Source: Syntrophomonadaceae bacterium
Lineage (GTDB): Bacteria; Bacillota; Syntrophomonadia; Syntrophomonadales; Syntrophothermaceae
NCBI GenBank assembly: GCA_029907055.1
Contig: JARYMO010000110.1
Coordinates: 1-5,491 of the forward strand
Direction of reading: 5' to 3'
Length of the DNA: 5,491 nucleotides
Part shown: positions 1 to 5,491 of the stretch, piece after piece
How the letters are laid out: every line of letters starts with the position of its first letter
Position numbering within the stretch: position 1 is the first letter of the stretch
Position numbers and translations under genes: made by a program
Notes under the pieces: model-generated
Databases searched by the model: none
What the model was told of the DNA's origin: nothing
Seen by the model: the letters and a program-made list of their open reading frames with translations, nothing else

Positions 1-661
1 CATCAGCATCGGCGGCGGGGCCGAGGGGCCGGAGGGGGTCTCCTCCGCCCTGCAGATCCTGGCTCTGCTCACCGTGCTGTCGCTGGCGCCGGCCATCCTG
101 GTCATGGTCACCTCCTTCACCCGCATCATCGTGGTGCTGGCCTTCGTGCGCAACGCGCTGGCCACCCAGCAGATGCCGCCCAACCAGGTGCTGGTGGGAC
201 TGGCCCTCTTCCTCACCTTCTTCGTCATGGCCCCCACCTTCCGGGAGGTCAACGAGCAGGCGCTGCAGCCCTACTTCGCCGGGCAGATCGCCCAGGACGA
301 GGCCTACCAGCGCGGGGTGGCGCCGCTGCGCACCTTCATGTTCCGGCAGACGCGGGAGAAGGACCTGGCCCTGTTCGTGCGCATGGCCGACATCGAGCGG
401 CCGCGCACCTACCGGGACATCCCCACCTGGGTGCTGGTGCCGGCCTTCGTCATCAGCGAGCTGAAGACGGCGTTCCAGATCGGGTTCGTCATCTTCATCC
501 CGTTCCTGGTCATCGACATGGTGGTGTCCAGCGCCCTCATGTCCATGGGCATGCTGATGCTGCCGCCGATGATGATCTCGCTGCCGTTCAAGATCCTGCT
601 CTTCATCCTGGTGGACGGCTGGAACCTGACCATCAACTCGCTCATCATGAGCTTCCGCTGA
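1..661 (+). CDS. fliP: Flagellar export gate protein FliP (5' partial)
   Basis: FliP is a polytopic inner-membrane protein; with FliR and FliQ it forms the helical export gate through which flagellar rod, hook and filament subunits pass. The open frame runs from base 2 to the TGA at 659-661, giving 219 residues. The GTG at 74 is only an internal valine, because FliP-like sequence (ISIGGGAEGPEGVSSALQIL) continues upstream to the window edge. The missing part should be about 30 residues, including the cleaved signal peptide usual in FliP. Visible hallmarks, counted from the first visible residue, are PAILVMVTSFTRIIVV (30-45), MPPNQVLVGLALFLTFF (58-74), APLRTFMFRQTRE (107-119), SELKTAFQIGFVIFIPFLVID (152-172) and LPFKILLFILVDGWNL (194-209). 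Four hydrophobic segments fit the family: two before and two after a soluble loop at about 80-140. It leads a fliP-fliQ-fliR series. Identification is firm; only the start is unseen. Confidence 0.97.
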   Translation, partial: ISIGGGAEGPEGVSSALQILALLTVLSLAPAILVMVTSFTRIIVVLAFVRNALATQQMPPNQVLVGLALFLTFFVMAPTFREVNEQALQPYFAGQIAQDEAYQRGVAPLRTFMFRQTREKDLALFVRMADIERPRTYRDIPTWVLVPAFVISELKTAFQIGFVIFIPFLVIDMVVSSALMSMGMLMLPPMMISLPFKILLFILVDGWNLTINSLIMSFR

Positions 662-764
662 CGGCGGGAGGACCCCCGCGCCCGCGGCGGCGCGCGCACC
701 GCCAGGCGGGCGGGCGGCGCCCGGCGGCCGGCGGGGAACGGAGCTTCGCAGGGGAGAAGGACGC
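662..764 (+). other. GC-rich fliP-fliQ spacer with hairpin potential
   Basis: This 103-base gap is much longer than the 13-14 base gaps further down the operon and is nearly all G and C until about base 730. It contains short GC dyads, for example CGGGC at 711-715 against GCCCG at 719-723 around a 3-base loop, and CCGC at 676-679 against GCGG at 684-687. No run of T follows any of them, so an intrinsic terminator is not supported. I see no convincing small gene and no -10/-35 pair. The last part holds the fliQ ribosome binding site. An RNA structure that tunes fliQ translation or mRNA stability is possible but is inference only. Confidence 0.4.
751..760 (+). promoter_or_regulatory. Ribosome binding site of fliQ
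   Basis: The purine run GGGGAGAAGG lies just upstream of the ATG at 765. GGGGAG ends 8 bases before the start and AAGG ends 4 bases before it, so the former is the better-placed SD core. It supports the 765 start, as does the 91-residue product length, which is normal for FliQ. Confidence 0.7.
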
Positions 765-1040
765 ATGTACGCAGACGCGGCCCTGGCCATTGCCAGGGAG
801 ACCATGTACACCATCCTGTTGCTGTCGGCCCCCATCCTGGGCGGCAGCCTGCTCATCGGCCTGCTGGTCAGCATCCTGCAGGCCACCACCCAGATCCAGG
901 AGCAGACGCTGACCTTCGTGCCCAAGATCGTGGTGGTGCTGCTGGTGGTGGTCATCTTCGGCCCCTGGATGCTCAACGTGCTGGTGGGGTTCACCCACAA
1001 CCTGCTGGTGGACATCCCCCGGCTGGTGACCCTGGGCTGA
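765..1040 (+). CDS. fliQ: Flagellar export gate protein FliQ
   Basis: FliQ is a small membrane protein that packs around the FliP-FliR core in the flagellar type III export gate. The product is 91 residues, close to the usual 89-91. Two long hydrophobic segments, about residues 15-38 and 53-77, flank a conserved polar turn. The diagnostic stretch is PILGGSLLIGLLVSILQATT (23-42) followed by QIQEQTLTFVPKI (43-55), including the family-typical Q-A-T-T-Q-I-Q-E-Q-T-L. The C-terminal part has FGPWML (65-70), also typical of the family. The ATG at 765 has a good SD, and no alternative start is needed. The gene follows fliP after a long spacer, and fliR begins 13 bases after its stop. Homologous subunits exist in virulence type III systems (SctS), but the flagellar neighbours settle the assignment. 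Confidence 0.96.
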   Translation: MYADAALAIARETMYTILLLSAPILGGSLLIGLLVSILQATTQIQEQTLTFVPKIVVVLLVVVIFGPWMLNVLVGFTHNLLVDIPRLVTLG

Positions 1041-1048
1041 GGGGGGAG
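1041..1048 (+). promoter_or_regulatory. Ribosome binding site of fliR
   Basis: GGGGGGAG immediately follows the fliQ TGA and ends 5 bases before a GTG at 1054. It supports GTG as the fliR start, since no in-frame ATG lies nearby and FliR homology begins at once. Confidence 0.7.
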
Positions 1049-1053
1049 CGGCG

Positions 1054-1815
1054 GTGCCGGGCCTGGACGCCTACCTGCTGGTCTTCGGCCGCGTGTCGGG
1101 GCTGTTCCTCTCCGCGCCGGTGTTCAGCAGCCGCCAGCTGCCGGTGATGGTCAGGGTGCTGCTGACCGCCGCGCTGGCCCTCATGCTGGCGCGCATGGTG
1201 CACATCCCGCAGGGCGCGGAGCTGGCCAACAGCGGCCTCTTCATCATGGCCTTGGCCGGCGAGGTGCTCATCGGCTACGCCATTGGCTTCGTCGCCTATT
1301 TCATCTTCGCCGCCGTGCAGCTGGCCGGCCAGTTGGTGGACATGCAGATGGGCTTCGGCATCGTCAACGTCATCAACCCGGAATCGGGCGCCACCAGCCC
1401 GCTGGTGGGCAGCCTCTTCTACCTCGTCGCCCTGCTGGTGTACCTGGGCCTCAACGGCCACCACCAGCTGCTGATGGCGGTGTACGACAGCTACCGCTTC
1501 ATCCCCGTGCTGGGGGTGGACCTGGCGGGGGGCTTCGCCCGCCTGCTGGTAGACCTGGGCGCCTTCATGTTCGTGGCGGCGGTGAAGATCGCCGCCCCGG
1601 TGGTGGCGGCCGTCTTCGTTGCCGACGTGGCGCTGGGCTTCATGGCGCGCTCGGTGCCGCAGATGAACGTCTTCCTGGTCGGCATCCCGCTCAAGATCCT
1701 GGCCGGGCTGGTGATGCTGCTGCTCACCATGCCGGTCTTCGTGTGGGTGCTGCAGGTGTACTTCGACCGCTTCTTCAGCTACCTGGACCAGGCGCTGATG
1801 GCGCTGGCGCGGTGA
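1054..1815 (+). CDS. fliR: Flagellar export gate protein FliR
   Basis: FliR is the single-copy membrane subunit that completes the FliP-FliQ-FliR export gate and contacts FlhB. The product is 253 residues, within the usual range of about 250-265, and is mostly hydrophobic, with several probable membrane helices. Conserved blocks are GRVSGLFLSAPVF (12-24), GEVLIGYAIGFVAYFIFAA (69-87), GQLVDMQMGFGIVNVINPES (92-111), NGHHQLLMAVYDSY (134-147), KIAAPVVAAVFVADVALGF (178-196) and PQMNVFLVGIPLKILAGL (202-219). The start is GTG at 1054, chosen because of the SD just upstream and because the N-terminus aligns naturally with the family. It begins 13 bases after fliQ and ends 14 bases before flhB, so all three are very probably on one transcript. 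FliR and FlhB occur as a natural fusion in some clostridia; here they are separate, with a TGA between them. Confidence 0.96.
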   Translation: MPGLDAYLLVFGRVSGLFLSAPVFSSRQLPVMVRVLLTAALALMLARMVHIPQGAELANSGLFIMALAGEVLIGYAIGFVAYFIFAAVQLAGQLVDMQMGFGIVNVINPESGATSPLVGSLFYLVALLVYLGLNGHHQLLMAVYDSYRFIPVLGVDLAGGFARLLVDLGAFMFVAAVKIAAPVVAAVFVADVALGFMARSVPQMNVFLVGIPLKILAGLVMLLLTMPVFVWVLQVYFDRFFSYLDQALMALAR

Positions 1816-1827
1816 GGGAGGAGGGGG
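1816..1827 (+). promoter_or_regulatory. Ribosome binding site that sets the flhB start
   Basis: The purine block GGGAGGAGGGGG directly follows the fliR stop, with AGGAGG at 1819-1824 ending 5 bases before the ATG at 1830. It decides the flhB start. The in-frame frame stays open further upstream inside fliR, and an in-frame GTG exists at 1872, but neither alternative has comparable SD support. Confidence 0.75.
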
Positions 1828-1829
1828 CC

Positions 1830-3032
1830 ATGGACAGGGGCAGGGACGACTCCCCGCCGCGGCTGCCGGCCGTGCCGGGGGAGGAGAGCACGACAACCGG
1901 AGGGCGCTGGTGGGAGGCAGGGACGCCGGCAAGCGGCGGCAGGCCGCTGCCCTGGGCCCTCGACCTGCAGCTGTTCGCCGAGGGCGGCGAGAAGACCGAG
2001 CCCGCCACCCCGCGCCGGCGGCAGGAGGCCCGGCGCAAGGGGCAGGTGTTCAAGAGCGTCGACCTCAGCTCGGCCGTCATCCTGCTGGTGGGCTTCGCCG
2101 TCATCTACCTGACCCTGCCCTACATGCTGGGGCTGATGAAAGACTTCCTGCAGCGCTACTTCAGCAACCCGGTGCCCGACTTCACTATCGCCTTCGCCTG
2201 CGCCGTGCTGCTGGACGCCATGGTGGTCACCGCCCGCATGGTGACGCCCCTGCTGGGGGCCATGCTGGTGGCCGGGCTGCTGGTCAACGTGCTGCAGGTG
2301 GGGCTGGTCTTCTCCGGCGAGGGAGTGACCATCAAGCCCGAGCGGCTCAACCCGGTGGAGGGGTTCAAGCGCATCTTCTCCAAGCGGGCCATGGTGGAGC
2401 TGGCCAAGTCCCTGCTCAAAATCGGCCTGGTGGGCTGGGTGGTCTACGCCGTCATCCGCAAGCACCTGGGGCTGTTCCCCCGCTTCGTGGACATGGAGCC
2501 GGCGGCCATGCTGCAGGCGCTGGCCCTGGTCATCTTCGAGATGGCCCTCAAGGTGGGACTGGTGCTGCTGGTCATCGGCATCCTCGACTATTTCTACCAG
2601 TGGTGGGAGCACGAGCGCTCGCTGCGCATGAGCAAGGAAGAGGTCAAGCAGGAGTACAAGCAGGTGGAGGGCGACCCCCACATCCGCAACCGCCGTCGCC
2701 AGCGCCAGCGCGAGCTGGCCCTGCGGCGCATGATGCAGGAGGTGCCCAAGGCCGACGTGGTCATCACCAACCCCACCCACTTCGCGGTGGCCCTGCGCTA
2801 CGACGGCGAGCGCATGGACGCCCCGCAGGTGGTGGCCAAGGGGCAGGACCTGGTGGCCCTGCGCATCCGCGAGCTGGCCCAGCAGCACGAAGTGGCGGTG
2901 GTGGAGAACCCGTCCCTGGCCCGCACCCTCTACTACGCGGTGCAGGTGGGCGACCCGGTGCCGGAGAAGTTCTACCAGGCGGTGGCCGAGGTGCTGGCCT
3001 TCGTCTACCGCACCCGGCGCAAGGCCCTCTGA
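1830..3032 (+). CDS. flhB: Flagellar export switch protein FlhB
   Basis: FlhB sits beside the FliPQR gate and switches export from rod/hook to filament substrates. It does so after self-cleavage between Asn and Pro of an NPTH motif in its cytoplasmic domain. Here NPTH is residues 314-317 within ADVVITNPTHFAVALRYD, so the catalytic site is intact. The conserved start, LDLQLFAEGGEKTEPATPRR, is at 44-63, followed by RQEARRKGQVFKS. Four membrane segments lie at about 80-100, 122-160 (probably a hairpin region), 193-210 and 230-254. Family signatures KPERLNPVEGFKRIFSKRA (169-187) and MSKEEVKQEYKQVEGDP (267-283) are clear. The length is 400 residues, against about 350-380 usually. The excess is a Pro/Gly/Arg-rich N-terminal extension of about 44 residues. 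The ATG at 1830 is chosen for its strong SD; a start at GTG 1872 would shorten the extension to about 30. The first copy of a short repeat overlaps its stop codon. Confidence 0.96.
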   Translation: MDRGRDDSPPRLPAVPGEESTTTGGRWWEAGTPASGGRPLPWALDLQLFAEGGEKTEPATPRRRQEARRKGQVFKSVDLSSAVILLVGFAVIYLTLPYMLGLMKDFLQRYFSNPVPDFTIAFACAVLLDAMVVTARMVTPLLGAMLVAGLLVNVLQVGLVFSGEGVTIKPERLNPVEGFKRIFSKRAMVELAKSLLKIGLVGWVVYAVIRKHLGLFPRFVDMEPAAMLQALALVIFEMALKVGLVLLVIGILDYFYQWWEHERSLRMSKEEVKQEYKQVEGDPHIRNRRRQRQRELALRRMMQEVPKADVVITNPTHFAVALRYDGERMDAPQVVAKGQDLVALRIRELAQQHEVAVVENPSLARTLYYAVQVGDPVPEKFYQAVAEVLAFVYRTRRKAL

Positions 3033-3098
3033 AACAAGGGGACGCTCTTTTCGTTTCACGGTTCCCCCCTGGAACAAGGGGACGCTCTTTCTGTTTCA
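3025..3098. repeat. Pair of short direct repeats between flhB and flhA
   Basis: Two copies of a short sequence lie exactly 40 bases apart: 3025-3058 and 3065-3098. They agree at 30 of 34 positions, with differences at 3028, 3032, 3051 and 3052 in the first copy. The core AACAAGGGGACGCTCTTT (3033-3050 and 3073-3090) is identical. Each copy has complementary ends: GAAAC at 3031-3035 against GTTTC at 3053-3057, and GGAACA at 3071-3076 against TGTTTC at 3092-3097 with one G-T pair. Each could therefore fold as an imperfect hairpin. A further dyad, GTTCC at 3061-3065 against GGAAC at 3071-3075, links them. The first copy overlaps the flhB stop. From memory, similar AAGGGGACG...GTTTC sequences are dispersed in GC-rich clostridial genomes, sometimes near REP-associated Y1 transposases. 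That link is not shown here, as no transposase is in the window. Confidence 0.75.
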
Positions 3099-3105
3099 GG
3101 GCACG

Positions 3106-3117
3106 GAAAGGAGGTGA
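3106..3117 (+). promoter_or_regulatory. Extended ribosome binding site of flhA
   Basis: GAAAGGAGGTGA is a 12-base match to the complement of a Bacillus-type 16S rRNA 3' end, with GGAGG at 3110-3114 ending 9 bases before the ATG at 3124. It is the strongest SD in the window and lies just 7 bases beyond the second repeat copy. This suggests that flhA is translated independently of flhB rather than by coupling. Confidence 0.8.
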
Positions 3118-3123
3118 GCCGGC

Positions 3124-5178
3124 ATGGAAGCCATTCTCAACCGGATGCGGCACGGCAGCGACGTGCTGATTGCCTTCATCGTCATCGCGGTGGTGGTGAT
3201 GATGGTCATCCCCATCCCCTACGAGCTGCTGGACGTGCTGCTCACCTTCAACATCTCCTTCTCGCTCATCGTGCTGATGATCTCCATGTTCACCCTCAAG
3301 CCGCTGGAGTTCTCGGTCATGCCCTCGCTGCTGCTCATCATGACCCTGCTGCGGCTGTCGCTCAACGTTTCCTCCACCCGGCTCATCCTGCTCGACGCCT
3401 TCGCCGGCAACGTCATCCAGAGCTTCGGGCAGTTCGTGGTGCGGGGCGACGTGGTGGTGGGGCTCATCATCTTCGTCATCATCGTCATCATCCAGTTCAT
3501 CGTCATCACCCGCGGCGCCGAGCGGGTGTCGGAGGTGGCGGCCCGCTTCACCCTGGACGCCATGCCCGGCAAACAGATGGCCATTGACGCCGACCTCAAC
3601 TCCGGCCTCATCGGCGAGGAGGAAGCGCGCGAGCGGCGCCGCACCATCCAGCGCGAGGCCGATTTCTACGGGGCCATGGACGGGGCCAGCAAGTTCGTCA
3701 AGGGAGATGCCATCGCCGGCATTCTCATCCTCATCATCAACATCATCGGCGGCTTCATCATCGGCATGATGCGGATGGGCATGTCGGCGGGGGAGGCGGC
3801 CTCCACCTACACCATCCTCACCGTGGGCGACGGCCTGGTGACCCAGATCCCGGCCCTGCTGCTCTCCACCGCCACCGGCATTGCCGTCACCCGCAGCGCC
3901 TCCGAGTTCAACCTGGGGGCCGAGCTGCAGCGCCAGCTGCTCAGCCAGTACAAGGCGCTGGGCATCGCCGCCGTGGTGCTGGTGCTGCTGGGCTTCATGG
4001 GCCTGCCCAAGCTGCCCATGTTCCTCATGGCCGCCGTCTTCGGCTACCTCTACTACGCCCTGCGCCGGCAGGAGGGGCGGGCGGTGGTGCCGGAGGTGCG
4101 CCCGGAGGAAGTGGAGGCCGAGCACATCCGCCGCCCGGAGAACGTGGTGGAGCTGCTGCAGGTGGAGAAGATGGAGCTGGAGCTGGGTTACGGACTCATC
4201 CCGCTGGTGGACGCCGAGCAGGGCGGCGACCTGCTCGACCGCATCGTCATGATCCGCCGCCAGTGCGCCATGGAGCTGGGCTTCATCGTCCCCCCCATCC
4301 GCATCCGCGACAACATGCAGCTCAAGCCCAACTCCTACGTCATCAAGGTCAAGGGACTGGAAATCGCTTCCGGCGAGCTGCAGCCGGGCAGCTACCTGGT
4401 CATCGGCCCCGGGGTGGAGGAAGACGGGGAGCTGCGCGGCCTGGTCACGGTGGAGCCGGCCTTCCAGCTGCCCGCGCGCTGGGTGGAGACCGGGCAGCGC
4501 GAGGCGGCCGAGCTGCGCGGCTACACGGTGGTGGACCCGCCCTCGGTGCTGGCTACCCACCTCACCCAGGTCATCAAGCGGCACGCCTACGAGCTGCTTG
4601 GCCGGCAGGAAGTCCAGAACATCGTCAACTACATCAAGGAGCAGAACCCGGCGGTGGTCAGCGAGCTCATCCCCGACCTGATGTCCATCGGCGACGTGCA
4701 GAAGGTGCTGGCCAACCTGCTGCGCGAGCAGGTGCCCATCCGCGACATGGTCACCATCCTGGAGACGCTGGCCGACTACGCCAAGCTCACCCGCGACGTG
4801 GACGTCCTCACCGAGTACGCGCGCCAGGCACTGCGGCGCAGTATCATGAAGCAGTACGTGGGCGCCGACCGCAAGCTGGCGGTCATCACCCTCGACCCCG
4901 GGCTGGAGGAGCAGCTGCGCGAGGCCGTGCAACAGAGCGAGTTCGGCTCCTACCTGGCCCTGCAGCCGGACCAGGCCCAGGCCCTGGTGGGTCAGCTCAG
5001 CCGCCTGCAGGAGGGCATGGTGCACCGCGGCCAGACCCCGGTGGTGCTGTGCGCCCCGGTGCTGCGCCTGTACCTCAAGCGCCTGCTGGAGAGGTTCCTT
5101 CCGAACCTGGTGCTGTTGTCGTACAATGAGATAGAATCCGGGGTGGAGGTTGAAGTAGTGGGAATGGTGGCCGTATGA
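3124..5178 (+). CDS. flhA: Flagellar export apparatus protein FlhA
   Basis: FlhA forms the ring under the export gate. Its membrane part couples the proton gradient to export, and its C-terminal cytoplasmic domain docks chaperone-substrate complexes. The product is 684 residues, normal for the family (about 675-700). Eight hydrophobic segments lie at about 13-32, 35-56, 63-84, 110-128, 198-216, 229-255, 278-295 and 297-313. The FHIPEP-family signature is in the loop after the fourth segment: RVSEVAARFTLDAMPGKQM (134-152) followed by AIDADLNSGLIGEEEA. It continues with EADFYGAMDGASKFVKGDAI (178-197), whose Asp195 appears to match the essential Asp208 of Salmonella FlhA. A charged linker at about 314-345 leads to the cytoplasmic domain (LGYGLIPLVD at 354-363, PPIRIRDN at 390-397, RQEVQNIV at 494-501). 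The start is fixed by the excellent SD. Its stop overlaps the flhF start by four bases. Confidence 0.98.
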   Translation: MEAILNRMRHGSDVLIAFIVIAVVVMMVIPIPYELLDVLLTFNISFSLIVLMISMFTLKPLEFSVMPSLLLIMTLLRLSLNVSSTRLILLDAFAGNVIQSFGQFVVRGDVVVGLIIFVIIVIIQFIVITRGAERVSEVAARFTLDAMPGKQMAIDADLNSGLIGEEEARERRRTIQREADFYGAMDGASKFVKGDAIAGILILIINIIGGFIIGMMRMGMSAGEAASTYTILTVGDGLVTQIPALLLSTATGIAVTRSASEFNLGAELQRQLLSQYKALGIAAVVLVLLGFMGLPKLPMFLMAAVFGYLYYALRRQEGRAVVPEVRPEEVEAEHIRRPENVVELLQVEKMELELGYGLIPLVDAEQGGDLLDRIVMIRRQCAMELGFIVPPIRIRDNMQLKPNSYVIKVKGLEIASGELQPGSYLVIGPGVEEDGELRGLVTVEPAFQLPARWVETGQREAAELRGYTVVDPPSVLATHLTQVIKRHAYELLGRQEVQNIVNYIKEQNPAVVSELIPDLMSIGDVQKVLANLLREQVPIRDMVTILETLADYAKLTRDVDVLTEYARQALRRSIMKQYVGADRKLAVITLDPGLEEQLREAVQQSEFGSYLALQPDQAQALVGQLSRLQEGMVHRGQTPVVLCAPVLRLYLKRLLERFLPNLVLLSYNEIESGVEVEVVGMVAV

Positions 5179-5491
5179 AGATCCGACGCTTCGTCGCCGA
5201 CGACTTCCAGGAAGCGCTGCGCCAGGCCAAGGCGGAAATGGGCCAGGACGCGGTCATCATACATAGCCGCAAGTTCAAGCAGGGCGGCATCTTCGGGCTG
5301 TTCGCCCGCACCAAAGTGGAGCTGACGGTGGCCGCCGACAGCGAGATGCGCCCGGTGGAAGGGGGCGGCGTGTCCCTGGGGGCCGCCCGCCGGCGCCTGG
5401 AATCGGTCAGCGAGGCGCACGTGACGGCGGAGAGCGCGGTGTCGCCCGCACCGGTGGCCGCCCCGGCGCCTGCCGTCGTCCCCGCGCCCTC
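5175..5491 (+). CDS. flhF: Flagellar SRP-type GTPase FlhF (3' partial, N-terminal part)
   Basis: FlhF is an SRP-family GTPase that acts at the cytoplasmic membrane and usually helps set flagellar position or number together with FlhG. Only the first 105 residues are visible. They match the family N-terminus: MKIRRFVADDFQEALRQAKA (1-20), then MGQDAVIIHSRKFKQGGIFG (22-41) and LFARTKVELTVAAD (42-55). From about residue 90 the sequence becomes rich in Pro, Ala and Val (SPAPVAAPAPAVVPAP), which looks like the variable low-complexity linker before the NG domain. The GTPase motifs would lie beyond the window, so catalytic competence cannot be judged. The ATG at 5175 overlaps the flhA stop as ATGA. 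No strong SD is at the right spacing, so translation is probably coupled to flhA. The position directly after flhA is the standard one in Bacillus and Clostridia. Confidence 0.93.
   Translation, partial: MKIRRFVADDFQEALRQAKAEMGQDAVIIHSRKFKQGGIFGLFARTKVELTVAADSEMRPVEGGGVSLGAARRRLESVSEAHVTAESAVSPAPVAAPAPAVVPAP

Noticed and set aside
74..661. fliP starting at the GTG at 74
   Set aside because: FliP-like sequence continues in frame to the left edge of the window. The GTG is an internal codon inside the first membrane segment, so the gene is 5' partial.
1743..1829. flhB starting at the ATG at 1743 inside fliR
   Set aside because: That start would overlap fliR by more than 70 bases and add an unrelated out-of-frame reading of fliR. 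The ATG at 1830 has a strong, well-spaced SD.
1779..3077. A 432-codon open frame on the - strand opposite flhB
   Set aside because: It is a shadow of flhB with skewed His/Leu/Gln composition and no family resemblance. It even crosses the repeat region.
3031..3098. CRISPR array
   Set aside because: There are only two copies, with just 6-12 bases between them, too short for spacers, and no cas genes are present.
1910..3169. A 419-codon + strand frame overlapping flhB out of frame
   Set aside because: Its Ala/Gly/Arg/Pro-rich translation is typical of an out-of-frame read of GC-rich DNA. The overlapping FlhB frame has unmistakable motifs.
2764..5025. A 753-codon open frame on the - strand opposite flhA and part of flhB
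   Set aside because: It is a by-product of GC-biased third positions in the real genes. The product is an abnormal His/Asp/Glu/Gln-rich string with no recognisable domain, and it runs fully antisense to two certain genes.
5092..5108. Hairpin AGGTTC-CTTCC-GAACCT near the end of flhA
   Set aside because: It is a 6-base stem inside coding sequence, encoding conserved FlhA residues, with no T-run. Coding constraint or chance explains it, so a terminator is not supported.

Overview
This window is a stretch of a bacterial flagellar operon with six genes, all on the + strand. In order they are fliP (5' end cut off by the window edge), fliQ, fliR, flhB, flhA and the start of flhF (3' end cut off). 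The first five encode the membrane core of the flagellar type III export apparatus. flhF encodes the SRP-type GTPase that normally acts in flagellar placement and number. Every gene was identified from recognisable family motifs in its translation; no database search was possible.

The order fliP-fliQ-fliR-flhB-flhA-flhF is that of the long fla/che operon of Bacillus and Clostridia, where fliO/fliZ lies upstream and flhG and che genes downstream. Base composition is strongly GC-rich with G/C at most third positions (judged by eye, not computed). Ribosome binding sites are strong and purine-rich; the one before flhA matches 12 bases of the complement of a Bacillus-type 16S 3' end. FlhB carries the LDLQLFAEGGEKTEPAT-type N-terminal segment that I associate with clostridial FlhB proteins. 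Together these suggest a GC-rich member of the Firmicutes (Moorella-, Desulfotomaculum- or Symbiobacterium-like). The exact lineage is uncertain.

Layout: fliP ends at 661 and is followed by a 103-base, extremely GC-rich spacer with its own Shine-Dalgarno (SD) site. fliQ, fliR and flhB are then packed with gaps of 13 and 14 bases that are mostly SD. Between flhB and flhA lies the one non-canonical element: two near-identical copies of a short sequence, exactly 40 bases apart. The first starts inside the flhB stop codon and the second ends just before the flhA SD. flhA and flhF overlap by four bases (ATGA), which suggests translational coupling. I see no convincing promoter or intrinsic terminator, so the genes are probably transcribed through from upstream.

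Functionally, FliP, FliQ and FliR build the export gate, FlhB switches substrate specificity through self-cleavage at NPTH, and FlhA forms the cytoplasmic docking ring and proton-coupled export engine. The genes themselves are ordinary. The points worth a second look are the paired repeat, the 44-residue N-terminal extension of FlhB, and the fliP-fliQ spacer. I found no evidence for a previously undescribed system.
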